IMG/VR virus record: IMGVR_UViG_3300043496_000174
Span: 1-47,320 of that record
Direction: 5' to 3' (one strand)
From: a virus
DNA: 47,320 nucleotides
Numbering within the stretch: position 1 is the stretch's first letter; each line of letters opens with the position of its first letter. This document shows positions 1 through 7,901 of this stretch, one piece after another. The notes under the pieces are model-generated. The model searched no databases. It worked only from the letters and a program-made list of their open reading frames with translations, and was not told the origin of the DNA. Position numbers and translations under genes: made by a program.

Positions 1-7
1 CATCGCC

Positions 8-241
8 ATGCAGGCACTGCTCGACGTCGCCGTCGACAAGCAGGCGCCGGCGGCGGCGCGGGCCGGCGCCTCGCGGACAATGCTGGAGGCGATCGGCGTG
101 ATCGGCCGCAACCAGGACCTGGCAAAATTGGACGAGCGCCGATCGCTGGCGGAGATGTCGCCGACCGAAATCAATGACGAGATCAGTCGGCTGTCGCGTA
201 AACTGCCGCGGCCGAAGATAACCAAGATCAACCTCGAATAA
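8..241 (+). CDS. Small terminase subunit-like protein, main part of a gene spanning the contig join
   Basis: This is the 3' part of a gene whose true start is the ATG at 47257. Joining 47257-47291 to base 1 adds 14 in-frame residues (MTKPKNPDEIKDIA) and gives a protein of 91 aa. The central helical segment (AAARAGASRTMLEAIG) followed by a short acidic helix (MSPTEINDEISRL) resembles the DNA-binding and oligomerising parts of small terminase subunits, which recognise packaging sites and load the large subunit. The similarity is a family impression, not a match I could test. It lies far from the large terminase (19683-21251) on the other strand, which is unusual for a TerS. The 166-aa product just upstream of TerL is a rival candidate. 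The next gene follows after 13 bp with an AAGGAG ribosome-binding site. Confidence 0.6.
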   Translation: MQALLDVAVDKQAPAAARAGASRTMLEAIGVIGRNQDLAKLDERRSLAEMSPTEINDEISRLSRKLPRPKITKINLE

Positions 242-254
242 GGAGCCTGCGCAC

Positions 255-539
255 ATGGCCGACGCGCCGCTGCCCGTCCTGGGCGAACCTGACTGGCATT
301 TCGACAAGCGCGACGGTGTTACCACCGAGATGCTACACGCCAGGCGCATCCACAAGCACCGCGAGGCGCTGCGCCTCGACCCCGGCATCTCACCGGAGGC
401 GATCGCCAATCTGCAGCGCGCCCACGACAACATCGCCGCCCTCAACATCACGCTGGCCGAGATTCGCGACATTATCCGCGATATGGCCGTCGTCGCGCGG
501 CCAAAGCCGGTCAAGAAGCCGAAGAAACAGCGGTCTTAA
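255..539 (+). CDS. Hypothetical protein, Lys-rich C-terminus
   Basis: This encodes 94 aa starting at an ATG preceded by AAGGAG (240-245). The protein is mostly helical with a run of Lys/Arg/Pro at the end (RPKPVKKPKKQRS), which could bind nucleic acid or charged surfaces. I recognise no family. It sits directly behind the small-terminase-like gene in the same direction and is probably co-transcribed with it. A 46-bp gap with an A/T-rich stretch separates it from the next gene. Confidence 0.7.
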   Translation: MADAPLPVLGEPDWHFDKRDGVTTEMLHARRIHKHREALRLDPGISPEAIANLQRAHDNIAALNITLAEIRDIIRDMAVVARPKPVKKPKKQRS

Positions 540-585
540 GTACCCTAAACCTAAAATAACCGAAAAATTTTTGGAGCGTAAAAGC

Positions 586-942
586 ATGACCAGTGAGCAG
601 GAAAAACTGATGGAAGACGCCGTCGAGCAGGCGGTCGAGCAGGCCGTCGAGGAGACGGTCAAGCCGTTTCCGCCACGCCATCACACGGCGACGCTGACGA
701 CGCAGTGGGAGACGCTGGCGCGCTATGACGCCGAGCTGCGCAACCGCGTCAGGCGCGAGCGCCTGGAGATCGTTGCCGAGTTCGAGCGGCTGGCGACCGA
801 AGCCAAGGGCGATTTCGACCGCCGCGTCGATGATGCCCTGGCGCAACTGGAGGCGCAGCGGACCACCGCCTTGCGGGTGCTGCGCGACCAGATGGAGGCC
901 AGGCTGCGCGAGCATGACCTGTTGAGCCAGAGGATGGGCTGA
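586..942 (+). CDS. Hypothetical coiled-coil protein
   Basis: This encodes 118 aa from the ATG at 586, chosen because TTTGGAG lies about ten bases upstream; the open frame runs further up but there covers the end of the preceding gene. The N-terminus is an acidic heptad-like repeat (EQAVEQAVEE). The second half is a long, highly charged helix rich in Arg, Glu and Leu, expected to form a coiled coil. There is no recognisable catalytic motif. The stop overlaps the next start (TGATG), so translation is probably coupled. Confidence 0.7.
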   Translation: MTSEQEKLMEDAVEQAVEQAVEETVKPFPPRHHTATLTTQWETLARYDAELRNRVRRERLEIVAEFERLATEAKGDFDRRVDDALAQLEAQRTTALRVLRDQMEARLREHDLLSQRMG

Positions 943-1133
943 TGACAACGCCCGAAATTACCGCCGTCTGGTTGAAACGCCTTGGTGACAGAGTGCTGGT
1001 CGAGGCCGAGATAGGCGGGCGCTGGGTGCCGCTGATCGAAGAACATTTCGACGGGGCGTTCAGTCACATCATTGAAACAGGGGGCATTCGCAAGCGACTG
1101 TCCGACAGCTTACTCAGGCAGAGGGTGGAGTGA
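942..1133 (+). CDS. Small hypothetical protein
   Basis: This encodes 63 aa and is coupled by TGATG overlaps to the genes on both sides. Its sequence (VWLKRLGDRVLVEAEIGGRWVPLIEEH) suggests a small beta-rich fold followed by a helix. I recognise no family. Its position inside a run of overlapping genes supports it as real. Confidence 0.65.
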   Translation: MTTPEITAVWLKRLGDRVLVEAEIGGRWVPLIEEHFDGAFSHIIETGGIRKRLSDSLLRQRVE

Positions 1134-1432
1134 TGACCCGCGCCAGCCGCGCCAAGATCATCGAGCGACTCGCCACCATCGGCGTCACCGACCGCCTGCG
1201 CGAGCCGATCATGCAGTTGATGCGCAAGTTGCTGCGCGACATCGGCGTGCGCCAGCACGACGACAAGCAGCGCCACTTCATGCTGCTGGTATTCACGGCG
1301 GACGCCCGCGACGCCGAAGGCGTCAGCGTCACCAGTGACGTCTATACGTCGCTGGATCCAGCTGTCGGGATGGAGTTCGCGCAAGACTGGATCGACCAGG
1401 CAAAGGCGGCGCGTAAGGAAGCCGGGCTGTGA
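1133..1432 (+). CDS. Hypothetical protein
   Basis: This encodes 99 aa. The start is the ATG at 1133, which overlaps the stop of the preceding gene (TGATG); a GTG at 1130 is possible but less likely. The N-terminal half is helical (RASRAKIIERLATIGVTDRLREPIMQL, too generic to assign). The C-terminal half ends in a helix (WIDQAKAARKEAGL). Function is unknown. The next gene begins at a GTG overlapping this stop (GTGA). Confidence 0.65.
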   Translation: MTRASRAKIIERLATIGVTDRLREPIMQLMRKLLRDIGVRQHDDKQRHFMLLVFTADARDAEGVSVTSDVYTSLDPAVGMEFAQDWIDQAKAARKEAGL

Positions 1433-1617
1433 GCGCCGAGATCCTGCCGCTGGTCTGCGACCGCACGGTCTGCCTGACCTGCTCCTTCTACAGTCGCGAC
1501 GGCTACTGCTGGGAGCAGGGCCGCCTTGTACCACCCAACTACGTCTGCCCGCTGTGGGAGCGCGCCCGGCTGCCGGTCAGGCTGTGGGTGGCGAGCCGGA
1601 ACGACGATGCCGACTGA
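1429..1617 (+). CDS. Small cysteine-rich protein, possibly metal-binding
   Basis: This encodes 62 aa from a GTG that overlaps the preceding stop. Five cysteines fall in the first 45 residues, in the pattern CDRTVCLTC, then a single Cys in DGYCW and one in YVCPLW, consistent with a small zinc- or disulfide-stabilised fold. I know no name for it. It is the last rightward gene: its stop lies only 5 bp from the end of the opposing leftward operon at 1623, with no room for a terminator. Confidence 0.6.
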   Translation: MSAEILPLVCDRTVCLTCSFYSRDGYCWEQGRLVPPNYVCPLWERARLPVRLWVASRNDDAD

Positions 1618-1622
1618 CCCTG

Positions 1623-2381
1623 TTAGCCGTATTGACGACGCCGTAGCGGCTGGCCCAGCTGGTCGACGTTGAGCGCCGCCGCCTGGCCGATGTCGCCGAC
1701 CTTGAACAGGTTAGCCAGGCCGGTTGGTGCTGCCGTTGTCATCTCCGGCATGTCGGTCTGAATCAGTTGCGACCTTTCGAAATTCGGAACCCCTAGCGAC
1801 GGACTGTTCGGCGCGTTCGACAGGCCGGTGGACTGCTTCTCGCTGACCACGCTGGCCAGCGTCTTGGCCAGGCTTGAGAACGGCGTGCCGAAGTCGCGGT
1901 CCTTGCCGAGTAGATCGCCGATGGCGTCCGCGGTGGTATCCGCCGCCGCCGCCGGAGGGGCGGCCACTGGTGGCGTGTAGAGCTGCGGCGCATCCTTGGC
2001 CGCCTCGTTACCGCCGCCGCCGCCGGCCGCCTCGACCGGGCCGCTGACGCGCGCCGTCGGCGCCGCGCCAAAGCCCTCGCCATTGGCCGCCAGGTTCTCG
2101 CCCAGCGTCTTGTTGGGGTCGACCTTCAGGCCGGTCGCCTGCATCTTGGCGACGGTGCTTTCGTCCCATCGTTTGAGCGGAATCTTCGAAGCGATGGCGG
2201 CCTGCTGCGCGTAGCTCGCCTGCATCGGGTTCGGCGCGTATTGCTGGCCGCCGAAGTCGTTCCAGGTGCCGGTGGTGATCTGGAAAAAGCCCTGCGCCTG
2301 GCCGGACGAGGTGCCCTGCGTGGTGTTGGCAATGTTGCGGCCGCCGCTCTCGTTCGCCAGTAGTGCCTGCAACAGACCCAT
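1623..2381 (-). CDS. Virion-associated lytic transglycosylase-like protein
   Basis: This encodes 252 aa. The N-terminal 70 residues carry a lysozyme/SLT-type signature: a Glu at residue 11 in ANESGGRN as probable catalytic acid, then GFFQITTGTWNDFGG, as in soluble lytic transglycosylases and Rpf-like domains that cleave the glycan of peptidoglycan. The remainder is Ala/Pro/Gly-rich linker. The last 33 residues (LANLFKVGDIGQAA ... PLRRRQYG) match the tail of the neighbouring M15 peptidase. Being last in the virion operon and next to internal proteins, it probably helps open the cell wall during DNA entry. It overlaps the upstream gene by TAATG. Confidence 0.75.
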   Translation of the reverse strand: MGLLQALLANESGGRNIANTTQGTSSGQAQGFFQITTGTWNDFGGQQYAPNPMQASYAQQAAIASKIPLKRWDESTVAKMQATGLKVDPNKTLGENLAANGEGFGAAPTARVSGPVEAAGGGGGNEAAKDAPQLYTPPVAAPPAAAADTTADAIGDLLGKDRDFGTPFSSLAKTLASVVSEKQSTGLSNAPNSPSLGVPNFERSQLIQTDMPEMTTAAPTGLANLFKVGDIGQAAALNVDQLGQPLRRRQYG

Positions 2382-3136
2382 TATCCCCTCCGTCGCAATG
2401 GTTTGGCCTGCGCCGCCACCCGCTCGCTCCCGCCCCGCGCCGCCATGCCGACCGGCTTGACGGTGAACAGGTCGGCGAGCTGGCTTGTCGCCGCGGCCGG
2501 AATCTGTGGGACGGGTAGCGAGGTTCCCACAGTTGGTACTGGTATGGCGCTGGCGACCTCGATCGTCGGCAACGGTGCGCTGCGCGGCGACCCCGACAGC
2601 AGGCTTTCGCGCGTCGCAATGGTCGACGGCTGGTTGACGGACGCGCTCAGCGATTCATACGGGTTGAAGGCGGGGTGCGGCGGGGGTGTTGGCCCGTCCG
2701 CCGGCCCCACCGCCGCCGCCATCGTGCCGCCGAGCGAACCGCCGCCGCCGTCGCCGCGGTACTGTATGTGCCACGGCTCGTGGCTCATGGGGAAGTACAG
2801 GCCGTACTTCTCGGCATTGCCGCGGACATAGGCCTTGGTGACGTCGCTGACCGAAGGGCCGCCGCTCAGCCCGAATCCGTAGAGGTCGGCGGCATTACCC
2901 GATTCATGCTTGGAGTGGCCTGGCCTTGCGACGCTGTGGCCAGTCCTGTCGGAGTTGGCGAACAGCTTTTCCTGCACGGCGCGCGAACGATAGCCGGAGT
3001 TCAGACCCAGCTCGCGCTGCACCTCTGGCGGGGCGTTGGTGTATAGCGCCGCCAGCGCCTGGCTGAAACCGGGGTTGAAGTTGAGGGCGTCCGGCCGGGT
3101 GGCACCGCCGTAGAGTCTGTAGGGCAGCGCCGCCAT
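2381..3136 (-). CDS. M15 family (VanY-like) peptidoglycan peptidase
   Basis: This encodes 251 aa, taken from the ATG at 3136, which forms a TGATG overlap with the upstream stop and has GGAG five bases before it. Residues 45-125 show the M15/VanY zinc peptidase pattern: SGYRS, then SKHESGNAAD (zinc ligands His77 and Asp84), then HEPWHIQ (Glu120 catalytic, His123 ligand). Such enzymes cut peptide bonds in peptidoglycan stem peptides. A Pro/Ala/Ser-rich linker follows, and a C-terminal tail (LADLFTVKPVGMAA ... PLRRRG) is shared with the adjacent transglycosylase. It is likely a particle-borne wall-penetrating enzyme rather than the main endolysin. Confidence 0.85.
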   Translation of the reverse strand: MAALPYRLYGGATRPDALNFNPGFSQALAALYTNAPPEVQRELGLNSGYRSRAVQEKLFANSDRTGHSVARPGHSKHESGNAADLYGFGLSGGPSVSDVTKAYVRGNAEKYGLYFPMSHEPWHIQYRGDGGGGSLGGTMAAAVGPADGPTPPPHPAFNPYESLSASVNQPSTIATRESLLSGSPRSAPLPTIEVASAIPVPTVGTSLPVPQIPAAATSQLADLFTVKPVGMAARGGSERVAAQAKPLRRRG

Positions 3137-3507
3137 CACGTCTCCATGTCGCGCCAGTTATTGCGCGGTGCTGGGTTGAGGCGGTGGAAGCGCGGCGCCT
3201 TGCGCGCCTTCGGGTCGTACCAGTCGGGGTCACCCTCGCCGGGTGCCAGCGGCGGCAGATCTGGGGGGTTCAGGTTGGCGCCCGGCGGCACCCAGGCGGG
3301 CGGCACATAGTTTGGCCCGGCCAGGAACTCGCGCTTGCGATTGGCTTCCCACTCGCTGCCGTACTGCGCCGGACCACCCATTGGGTTGTTGCCGCCGAGT
3401 AGCCCCGCCAGCAGCGGCAGCGCCTGGTTGCTCTGGCGGACTGCGCGCTTGCGTGGGTCGGCCTGCGCGTCGAGCGCGGCGGCGAGGATGTTTCCGAGAT
3501 CCGACAT
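3136..3507 (-). CDS. Hypothetical Pro-rich virion-operon protein
   Basis: This encodes 123 aa, starting MSDLGNILAAALDAQ with an amphipathic helix, followed by a Pro-rich segment (PPAWVPPGANLNPPDLPPLAPG). I recognise no domain. It lies 4 bp downstream of the 740-aa protein and overlaps the M15 peptidase gene, so it is probably translated with them. A structural or chaperone role in the ejection module is inferred from position only. Confidence 0.7.
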   Translation of the reverse strand: MSDLGNILAAALDAQADPRKRAVRQSNQALPLLAGLLGGNNPMGGPAQYGSEWEANRKREFLAGPNYVPPAWVPPGANLNPPDLPPLAPGEGDPDWYDPKARKAPRFHRLNPAPRNNWRDMET

Positions 3508-3511
3508 CTGT

Positions 3512-5734
3512 CTATCCTTCTACCCGATCGATGCGCGGCCCGCTCTCCTCGCGCCGGCGTGCCAGCTCTTCCTCGACCAGGCCGGCGGCGACGGCGCCGG
3601 TAGCGGCGAAGGCGGCAAGCCGGCTTGGGTTCAATCCGCGCAATTGCTGCCGCATCTTCTCGCGGCCAGCCGATAGCGGCACGTCCGCACCTTCGGCGAA
3701 CGGCACCGGCTGCACCGGCTGCAGCTTGCCGGCTTCGTCTTTACCGTAGTTCAGATAGCCGGCGTCGGCATGCGCGGCGAGTGCCTCTTTCTGCTGCTCA
3801 TGCGACATGCGCTGCAAGTCGATAAGGCCCGGCTGCATCACTTCATGCGGCTCGAACCGCTGCCGCTGCGGATCCCACAGATACCACTGATCGCTGAACA
3901 GGCCTGTCGAGCCTGGCCTTGCCGCCTGCTTGCTGACGTCCTGGAGGCCGCGCTTGTAGCCTGGCGACATCGCCGTCGCATGCAGCGGCTCCTTCACATA
4001 GTCGGCATTCTCCGGCTTCAGATGCTCTGGCACTGACAGGCTGACGTCGCCGGCGCGCGTTCGCATCTTCGGCTCGGCCGGGTTGTTGACGGTCTTGAAC
4101 ATCTCCTCGTTGAAGTACTCGGTGCCGCCAGGCGTCTTGGCCAGGTCGTCGATCGAGGTGATCGTCGCGCGCTTTGCCTTGTTCTTCGGGTCCTTGTTGA
4201 AGGCCTCGGCGCCCTTGTTCCATTTCTTGATGGTGTCGGCGTTCCATTTCGCGGCGGCCTCCGGCGTCTCGAAAACGTTGTCGCGGATGATCGCCAGCAT
4301 GTGCCGATCGATCGCCGATACGCCTGCTTTGGCGGGATCCTGCCAGACCGCCGAGAAGGCGCCGGTCTTCGCCTTGAGGCCAGGCACCTGGGTAATGATA
4401 CGATCGACGAAGTTTGCCCAGTTTTCTTCGTGGCTCTTACCGCCTTCGCCGGCGCCCTTGAATCGGAAGAAGTCAGGCTTCTCGCGCATCATCTGCGCCA
4501 TGTCGGAGATGCGCGTCCAGTCGCCGGATCCACCAACGCCCATGCCGCCGCGCGATCCGGCACCGACGCCGGTCTTGTCCATGATCTCCAGCGATTTGGC
4601 CTGGCGATCGTCCGAAGAGTATGGCGAGCCGCTCGTACCCGGCGCCGGCGCCTTCTGCGTGCCGAGATAGTTCGACGACTTGTCGTAATCCATGCCCGAT
4701 ACCTCGGCCAGGCGCTTGAGATCCTCCGGACCTTTGACATGGGCCGCGGCGACGGCGAACTCGTTCGGCGTCAGCGGATTGTTCGGGCTGGTCATGCCGA
4801 GCAGGAACTGATTCGCAATGTTTTCGTCGCGCCATCCTTCCGGCGGCTCGCCCTTGCCGGCGACCGTGCGGTTGTGGATTGCCGTGCGCGTTGCTTCATC
4901 CAGCGTCGCCGGGTTGATACCTTGGGATTTCATATAAAGGTCGTCCCAATAGGTGAACGGCGTTTTGTCTTCCAGGCCGCCTGGGATGTAGAACTGTCGG
5001 CCTTCGGTGTTGCTGAACGGCTTGAGCGAGGCGTACCAGGCATCCTCGTCGGCGGGTCCGATGTTGTGGGCGCCCATCGCCTCACCATAGCGACCCCATT
5101 GGCCTGGCGTGAACTGGCTCGGCGGCACGCCTTCGAACATCAGGTCTGGCCGATCGAGATCGCCCCAGGTGCCGTCGACATTGGGCTTGTTGCTGCCGAA
5201 CCGTGCCGGATTCGGCTCCGGTAATTTCGCAACCGCGTCAGCGAAAACGTCGCCAAGTTCGGCAGGCTGCACGTTGGAATTGGCCGCCGCCGCGGCGACC
5301 CTCGGCTCGGTGCGCGCGGCAGTGCGCTCGGCGCCGGTGACGGCGCCCGACAGGATTTCCGGCAGCTCTTTCGCCGCCTTTTCGACGGCGTTCTTCGCCC
5401 CCTTCTTGGCGGCGCCACCGCCCGGTATGGCGCCGATCGCCGCCATCGCCAGCGCGTCGGGATCTCCGGACGTCACCGCGTCGGCGACGTCGATCGCCGA
5501 GCCGGCGCCGGTCCAGTCCAGCCCCGACATGATGTCCTTTGCGCGCTGAAAACCAGAGAACGAATTGGTCGAGCCGGGCAGCACACTGGCGATCGCGCCG
5601 GTGATGTTGTCGCGCCAGGTCGGCTCATATGTCGACAGGCCCGGCCTGTTCGGCACCGGCGGCAGCAGCGGCGGCTTCGTCGATACGCCGGGGCCGCCGA
5701 AGGCAGCGCCAAGGATCTCGCTCAGGCTGGGCAT
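3512..5734 (-). CDS. Large internal virion or ejection protein (putative)
   Basis: This encodes 740 aa starting at MPSLSEILGAAFGG, with GGGGAGAGG just upstream. The first 120 residues are Gly/Ala-rich with a hydrophobic helix (ALAMAAIGAIPGGGAAKKGA). Residues of roughly 180-500 are a soluble mixed region containing GMTSPNNPLTPNEF and KTGAFSAVWQDP followed by SAIDRHMLAII, an Asp/His-bearing motif that could be enzymatic but which I cannot assign. The C-terminus has another Ala-rich hydrophobic helix and ends in charged residues. Its size and place between other internal proteins and the wall hydrolases suggest a T7 gp15/gp16-like ejection role. Confidence 0.7.
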   Translation of the reverse strand: MPSLSEILGAAFGGPGVSTKPPLLPPVPNRPGLSTYEPTWRDNITGAIASVLPGSTNSFSGFQRAKDIMSGLDWTGAGSAIDVADAVTSGDPDALAMAAIGAIPGGGAAKKGAKNAVEKAAKELPEILSGAVTGAERTAARTEPRVAAAAANSNVQPAELGDVFADAVAKLPEPNPARFGSNKPNVDGTWGDLDRPDLMFEGVPPSQFTPGQWGRYGEAMGAHNIGPADEDAWYASLKPFSNTEGRQFYIPGGLEDKTPFTYWDDLYMKSQGINPATLDEATRTAIHNRTVAGKGEPPEGWRDENIANQFLLGMTSPNNPLTPNEFAVAAAHVKGPEDLKRLAEVSGMDYDKSSNYLGTQKAPAPGTSGSPYSSDDRQAKSLEIMDKTGVGAGSRGGMGVGGSGDWTRISDMAQMMREKPDFFRFKGAGEGGKSHEENWANFVDRIITQVPGLKAKTGAFSAVWQDPAKAGVSAIDRHMLAIIRDNVFETPEAAAKWNADTIKKWNKGAEAFNKDPKNKAKRATITSIDDLAKTPGGTEYFNEEMFKTVNNPAEPKMRTRAGDVSLSVPEHLKPENADYVKEPLHATAMSPGYKRGLQDVSKQAARPGSTGLFSDQWYLWDPQRQRFEPHEVMQPGLIDLQRMSHEQQKEALAAHADAGYLNYGKDEAGKLQPVQPVPFAEGADVPLSAGREKMRQQLRGLNPSRLAAFAATGAVAAGLVEEELARRREESGPRIDRVEG

Positions 5735-5826
5735 GCCTCTCCCCTATTCAAGTTGGGCGGCTTTCTCCCGTCGATAACGCCGCCCCCGATTGCAGCCGCC
5801 ACGCCGGGGGCCACATCGGTTATCAT
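5722..5826 (-). CDS. Possible 34-aa coupled small ORF
   Basis: This short frame (MITDVAPGVAAAIGGGVIDG ...) fills the gap between the 692-aa and 740-aa genes. Its ATG overlaps the upstream stop as ATGA, and its end overlaps the start of the 740-aa gene. The overlap pattern matches other junctions in the operon, and without it the gap would be an unusual 88 bp. No clear ribosome-binding site is visible and the sequence is low in complexity, so it may be only a translational bridge or chance. Confidence 0.3.
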   Translation of the reverse strand: MITDVAPGVAAAIGGGVIDGRKPPNLNRGEACPA

Positions 5827-7901
5827 CGTACCGGTACCGGCGGCTCGAACCTGCGGTTGGCGGCGCCGACGCCACCGGGACCGAAGCGCAGGAGGTCGCC
5901 ATAGACGTTGCGCGCTAGCTCGGCGGCCGGGTCGCCCATCAGGCCGCGGCCCGCCATGCCCAGCAGTCTTGTCGCCAGCGGCAGCACGCCCGCGGTCGCG
6001 CCGCCGGTGACGGCGCCGGCCATCATATTGCCGAGCGGCGCGCCGGATCCGGACGGCCTCGCCGGGCTGCCGAGCGGTAGCGGATTCTTTGACAGCAAGG
6101 CCGCGTCGTCGAGATTGGCGCGCAGCTGCGTGCCGATCGGCGCGCGCAGGCGCTTGGCCTGTTCCGGCAGGCCAGCCCACCAGGCGCGGATGTCCGGCGA
6201 GATGGTGTCCTGCGTCGGCCCGCGCGTGCGCAGGTCGTATTGGCGGCCGAGCATCCTCTGGAATTCCGCCGGGTTGGCATCCTGCAGCATCTGCAGGCGC
6301 GCCGGCGCCTGGTCGCCGGCGGCGGTGAAGAAGTAGTCATAGGCGCCCTTCGGCCCCAAATCGCCCTGCCTCACCCTCGGGTCGAGCGTCTCCTCGATGT
6401 TGTAAGTCTCGGCCGTCTGCGCCTGGTGGCGCCGCCATTCGGCCTCGGTCATGCCGCCGCGCTGTGCCGCGTCGCGTCGCGTCTGCTCGATCGAGTCGCG
6501 CACCGGCGCGGTGTCGCGGCTCTCCAGCCGGCCGCCATGCTGGACCACCTGCTTCAACTCGGAATTGATCCTGCGTGCCATCGTCTCGTTGATGCCGAGG
6601 TTCGATTCGATCTCGGCATCGATCGAGTCGAGGCGTTGCTGCGCCTCGGCCGCCGACGCCGACGGCGCCCGGTCGGCTTCGCGCTGCGCCAGTTCGCGCG
6701 CCACCTGCAGGCGCTGGTGCCGGGCGGCATCGCGCGGCGTCAGATTGGCGCGCATGCGGTCCAGCTCGCCCTGCCACTGCGCGCGCTCCTCGACTGTGAA
6801 GCGCGGGTCGGTGGCGTGCTCCTGCAGCGTCTCGATGATGGCGGTCGGGTCGTGGATGGCGTCGGGTCCGCCGGCGCGGGTTTCCATCTCGGTCTGCAGA
6901 ATCTCGCGCTGCTGGATGGCGTTGTCGGTCGCCTGGCTGGCGAGGCCCTGCGCGGTCTGGCCGATCTCGCCGACGGTGGCGTTGGACAGCGGCTGGCTGG
7001 TGGCGTCGGGCGCCACGCCGGCAATGCCCTTGGCGTTGCGATCGAGCAGCCGCTTCATGGCCTCGGCCTGCGCCTGGATGACGCGCGGCGGCACGTAGGT
7101 TCCCTGGGCGCTTTCGTTGCCGAGCAGTGGCAGGCTGATCGGCACGCGCTGCCGGGTCGCCGCCGCCGATCGCGCCGCGGAGCCGCTGCGCTGGTCGTGG
7201 TCGCCATAGTTGCTGCGCACGCGGGCGCCGCGGCCGCCCTTGACCATGCCGGGGCCGAAGCCGCCGGCGAAGCCCAGTGTCTTTTCCCATCGGCGCGGCT
7301 GGTCCTCGTCCGGAAACACCTTGTCGACCTGCTCGCCGATCTTTTCGCCGATCAGCGAGGCGGTGGCGCTGGCGGCACCGCCGATGCCACCGATGATGGC
7401 GCCGGCACCCATGCCGGGCAAGCCGCCGGGCGTGCCTGCGATGGTGCCGCCGACGACGCCGGGCGTGATGGCGCCGCCATACAGCTCGCCGGTTTCGCGC
7501 CAGCCCTCCCAGCCAGGCTCGACCGGAACGGCATCCTCTATCTGCTGCGGGTAGCCGAACCACGGGTCCATCGTGTAGGGGTCGCCGCCCTGGCTATCGA
7601 ACTGGTCCTTGAGGTCGGTCGCGGTGTTGACCGTGCCGGGAATGATATCTGCGCTGCCGGCGCCACCCTGGACGAAGCCGGTGCCGAGTTCTTTAAGTCC
7701 GGTGCCGCCGAAATCGTAGAACTTTTCGTACCAGGGACGGTTGGCGGCGGCCACGCGGGCGTCGGCCTCCTGGCGCAGGCGTTCCTCCGCCGTCATGGTT
7801 GTCTGCGGCGCTTCGCTGTCTGCGGAGGCCGCTGGCGCGGTTTCGGTTGCGTCGGCATCTCTCTGCTCGGCCTCAAGCCGGAGCTGCTGCTCGCGCGTCA
7901 T
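5823..7901 (-). CDS. Internal virion protein, Gly-rich hydrophobic segments
   Basis: This encodes 692 aa. A charged helical N-terminus (QQLRLEAEQRDADATE) is followed by a Gly-rich hydrophobic stretch at about residues 135-190 (GGAITPGVVGGTIAGTPGG and on), which looks membrane-compatible. A long charged helical or coiled-coil body follows, then a second Gly/Ala-rich hydrophobic segment near residues 625-660. This alternation is typical of ejection proteins that form a channel across the cell envelope. The start overlaps the upstream gene by ATGA. No catalytic motif is visible, and the role is inferred from composition and neighbours. Confidence 0.75.
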   Translation of the reverse strand: MTREQQLRLEAEQRDADATETAPAASADSEAPQTTMTAEERLRQEADARVAAANRPWYEKFYDFGGTGLKELGTGFVQGGAGSADIIPGTVNTATDLKDQFDSQGGDPYTMDPWFGYPQQIEDAVPVEPGWEGWRETGELYGGAITPGVVGGTIAGTPGGLPGMGAGAIIGGIGGAASATASLIGEKIGEQVDKVFPDEDQPRRWEKTLGFAGGFGPGMVKGGRGARVRSNYGDHDQRSGSAARSAAATRQRVPISLPLLGNESAQGTYVPPRVIQAQAEAMKRLLDRNAKGIAGVAPDATSQPLSNATVGEIGQTAQGLASQATDNAIQQREILQTEMETRAGGPDAIHDPTAIIETLQEHATDPRFTVEERAQWQGELDRMRANLTPRDAARHQRLQVARELAQREADRAPSASAAEAQQRLDSIDAEIESNLGINETMARRINSELKQVVQHGGRLESRDTAPVRDSIEQTRRDAAQRGGMTEAEWRRHQAQTAETYNIEETLDPRVRQGDLGPKGAYDYFFTAAGDQAPARLQMLQDANPAEFQRMLGRQYDLRTRGPTQDTISPDIRAWWAGLPEQAKRLRAPIGTQLRANLDDAALLSKNPLPLGSPARPSGSGAPLGNMMAGAVTGGATAGVLPLATRLLGMAGRGLMGDPAAELARNVYGDLLRFGPGGVGAANRRFEPPVPVR

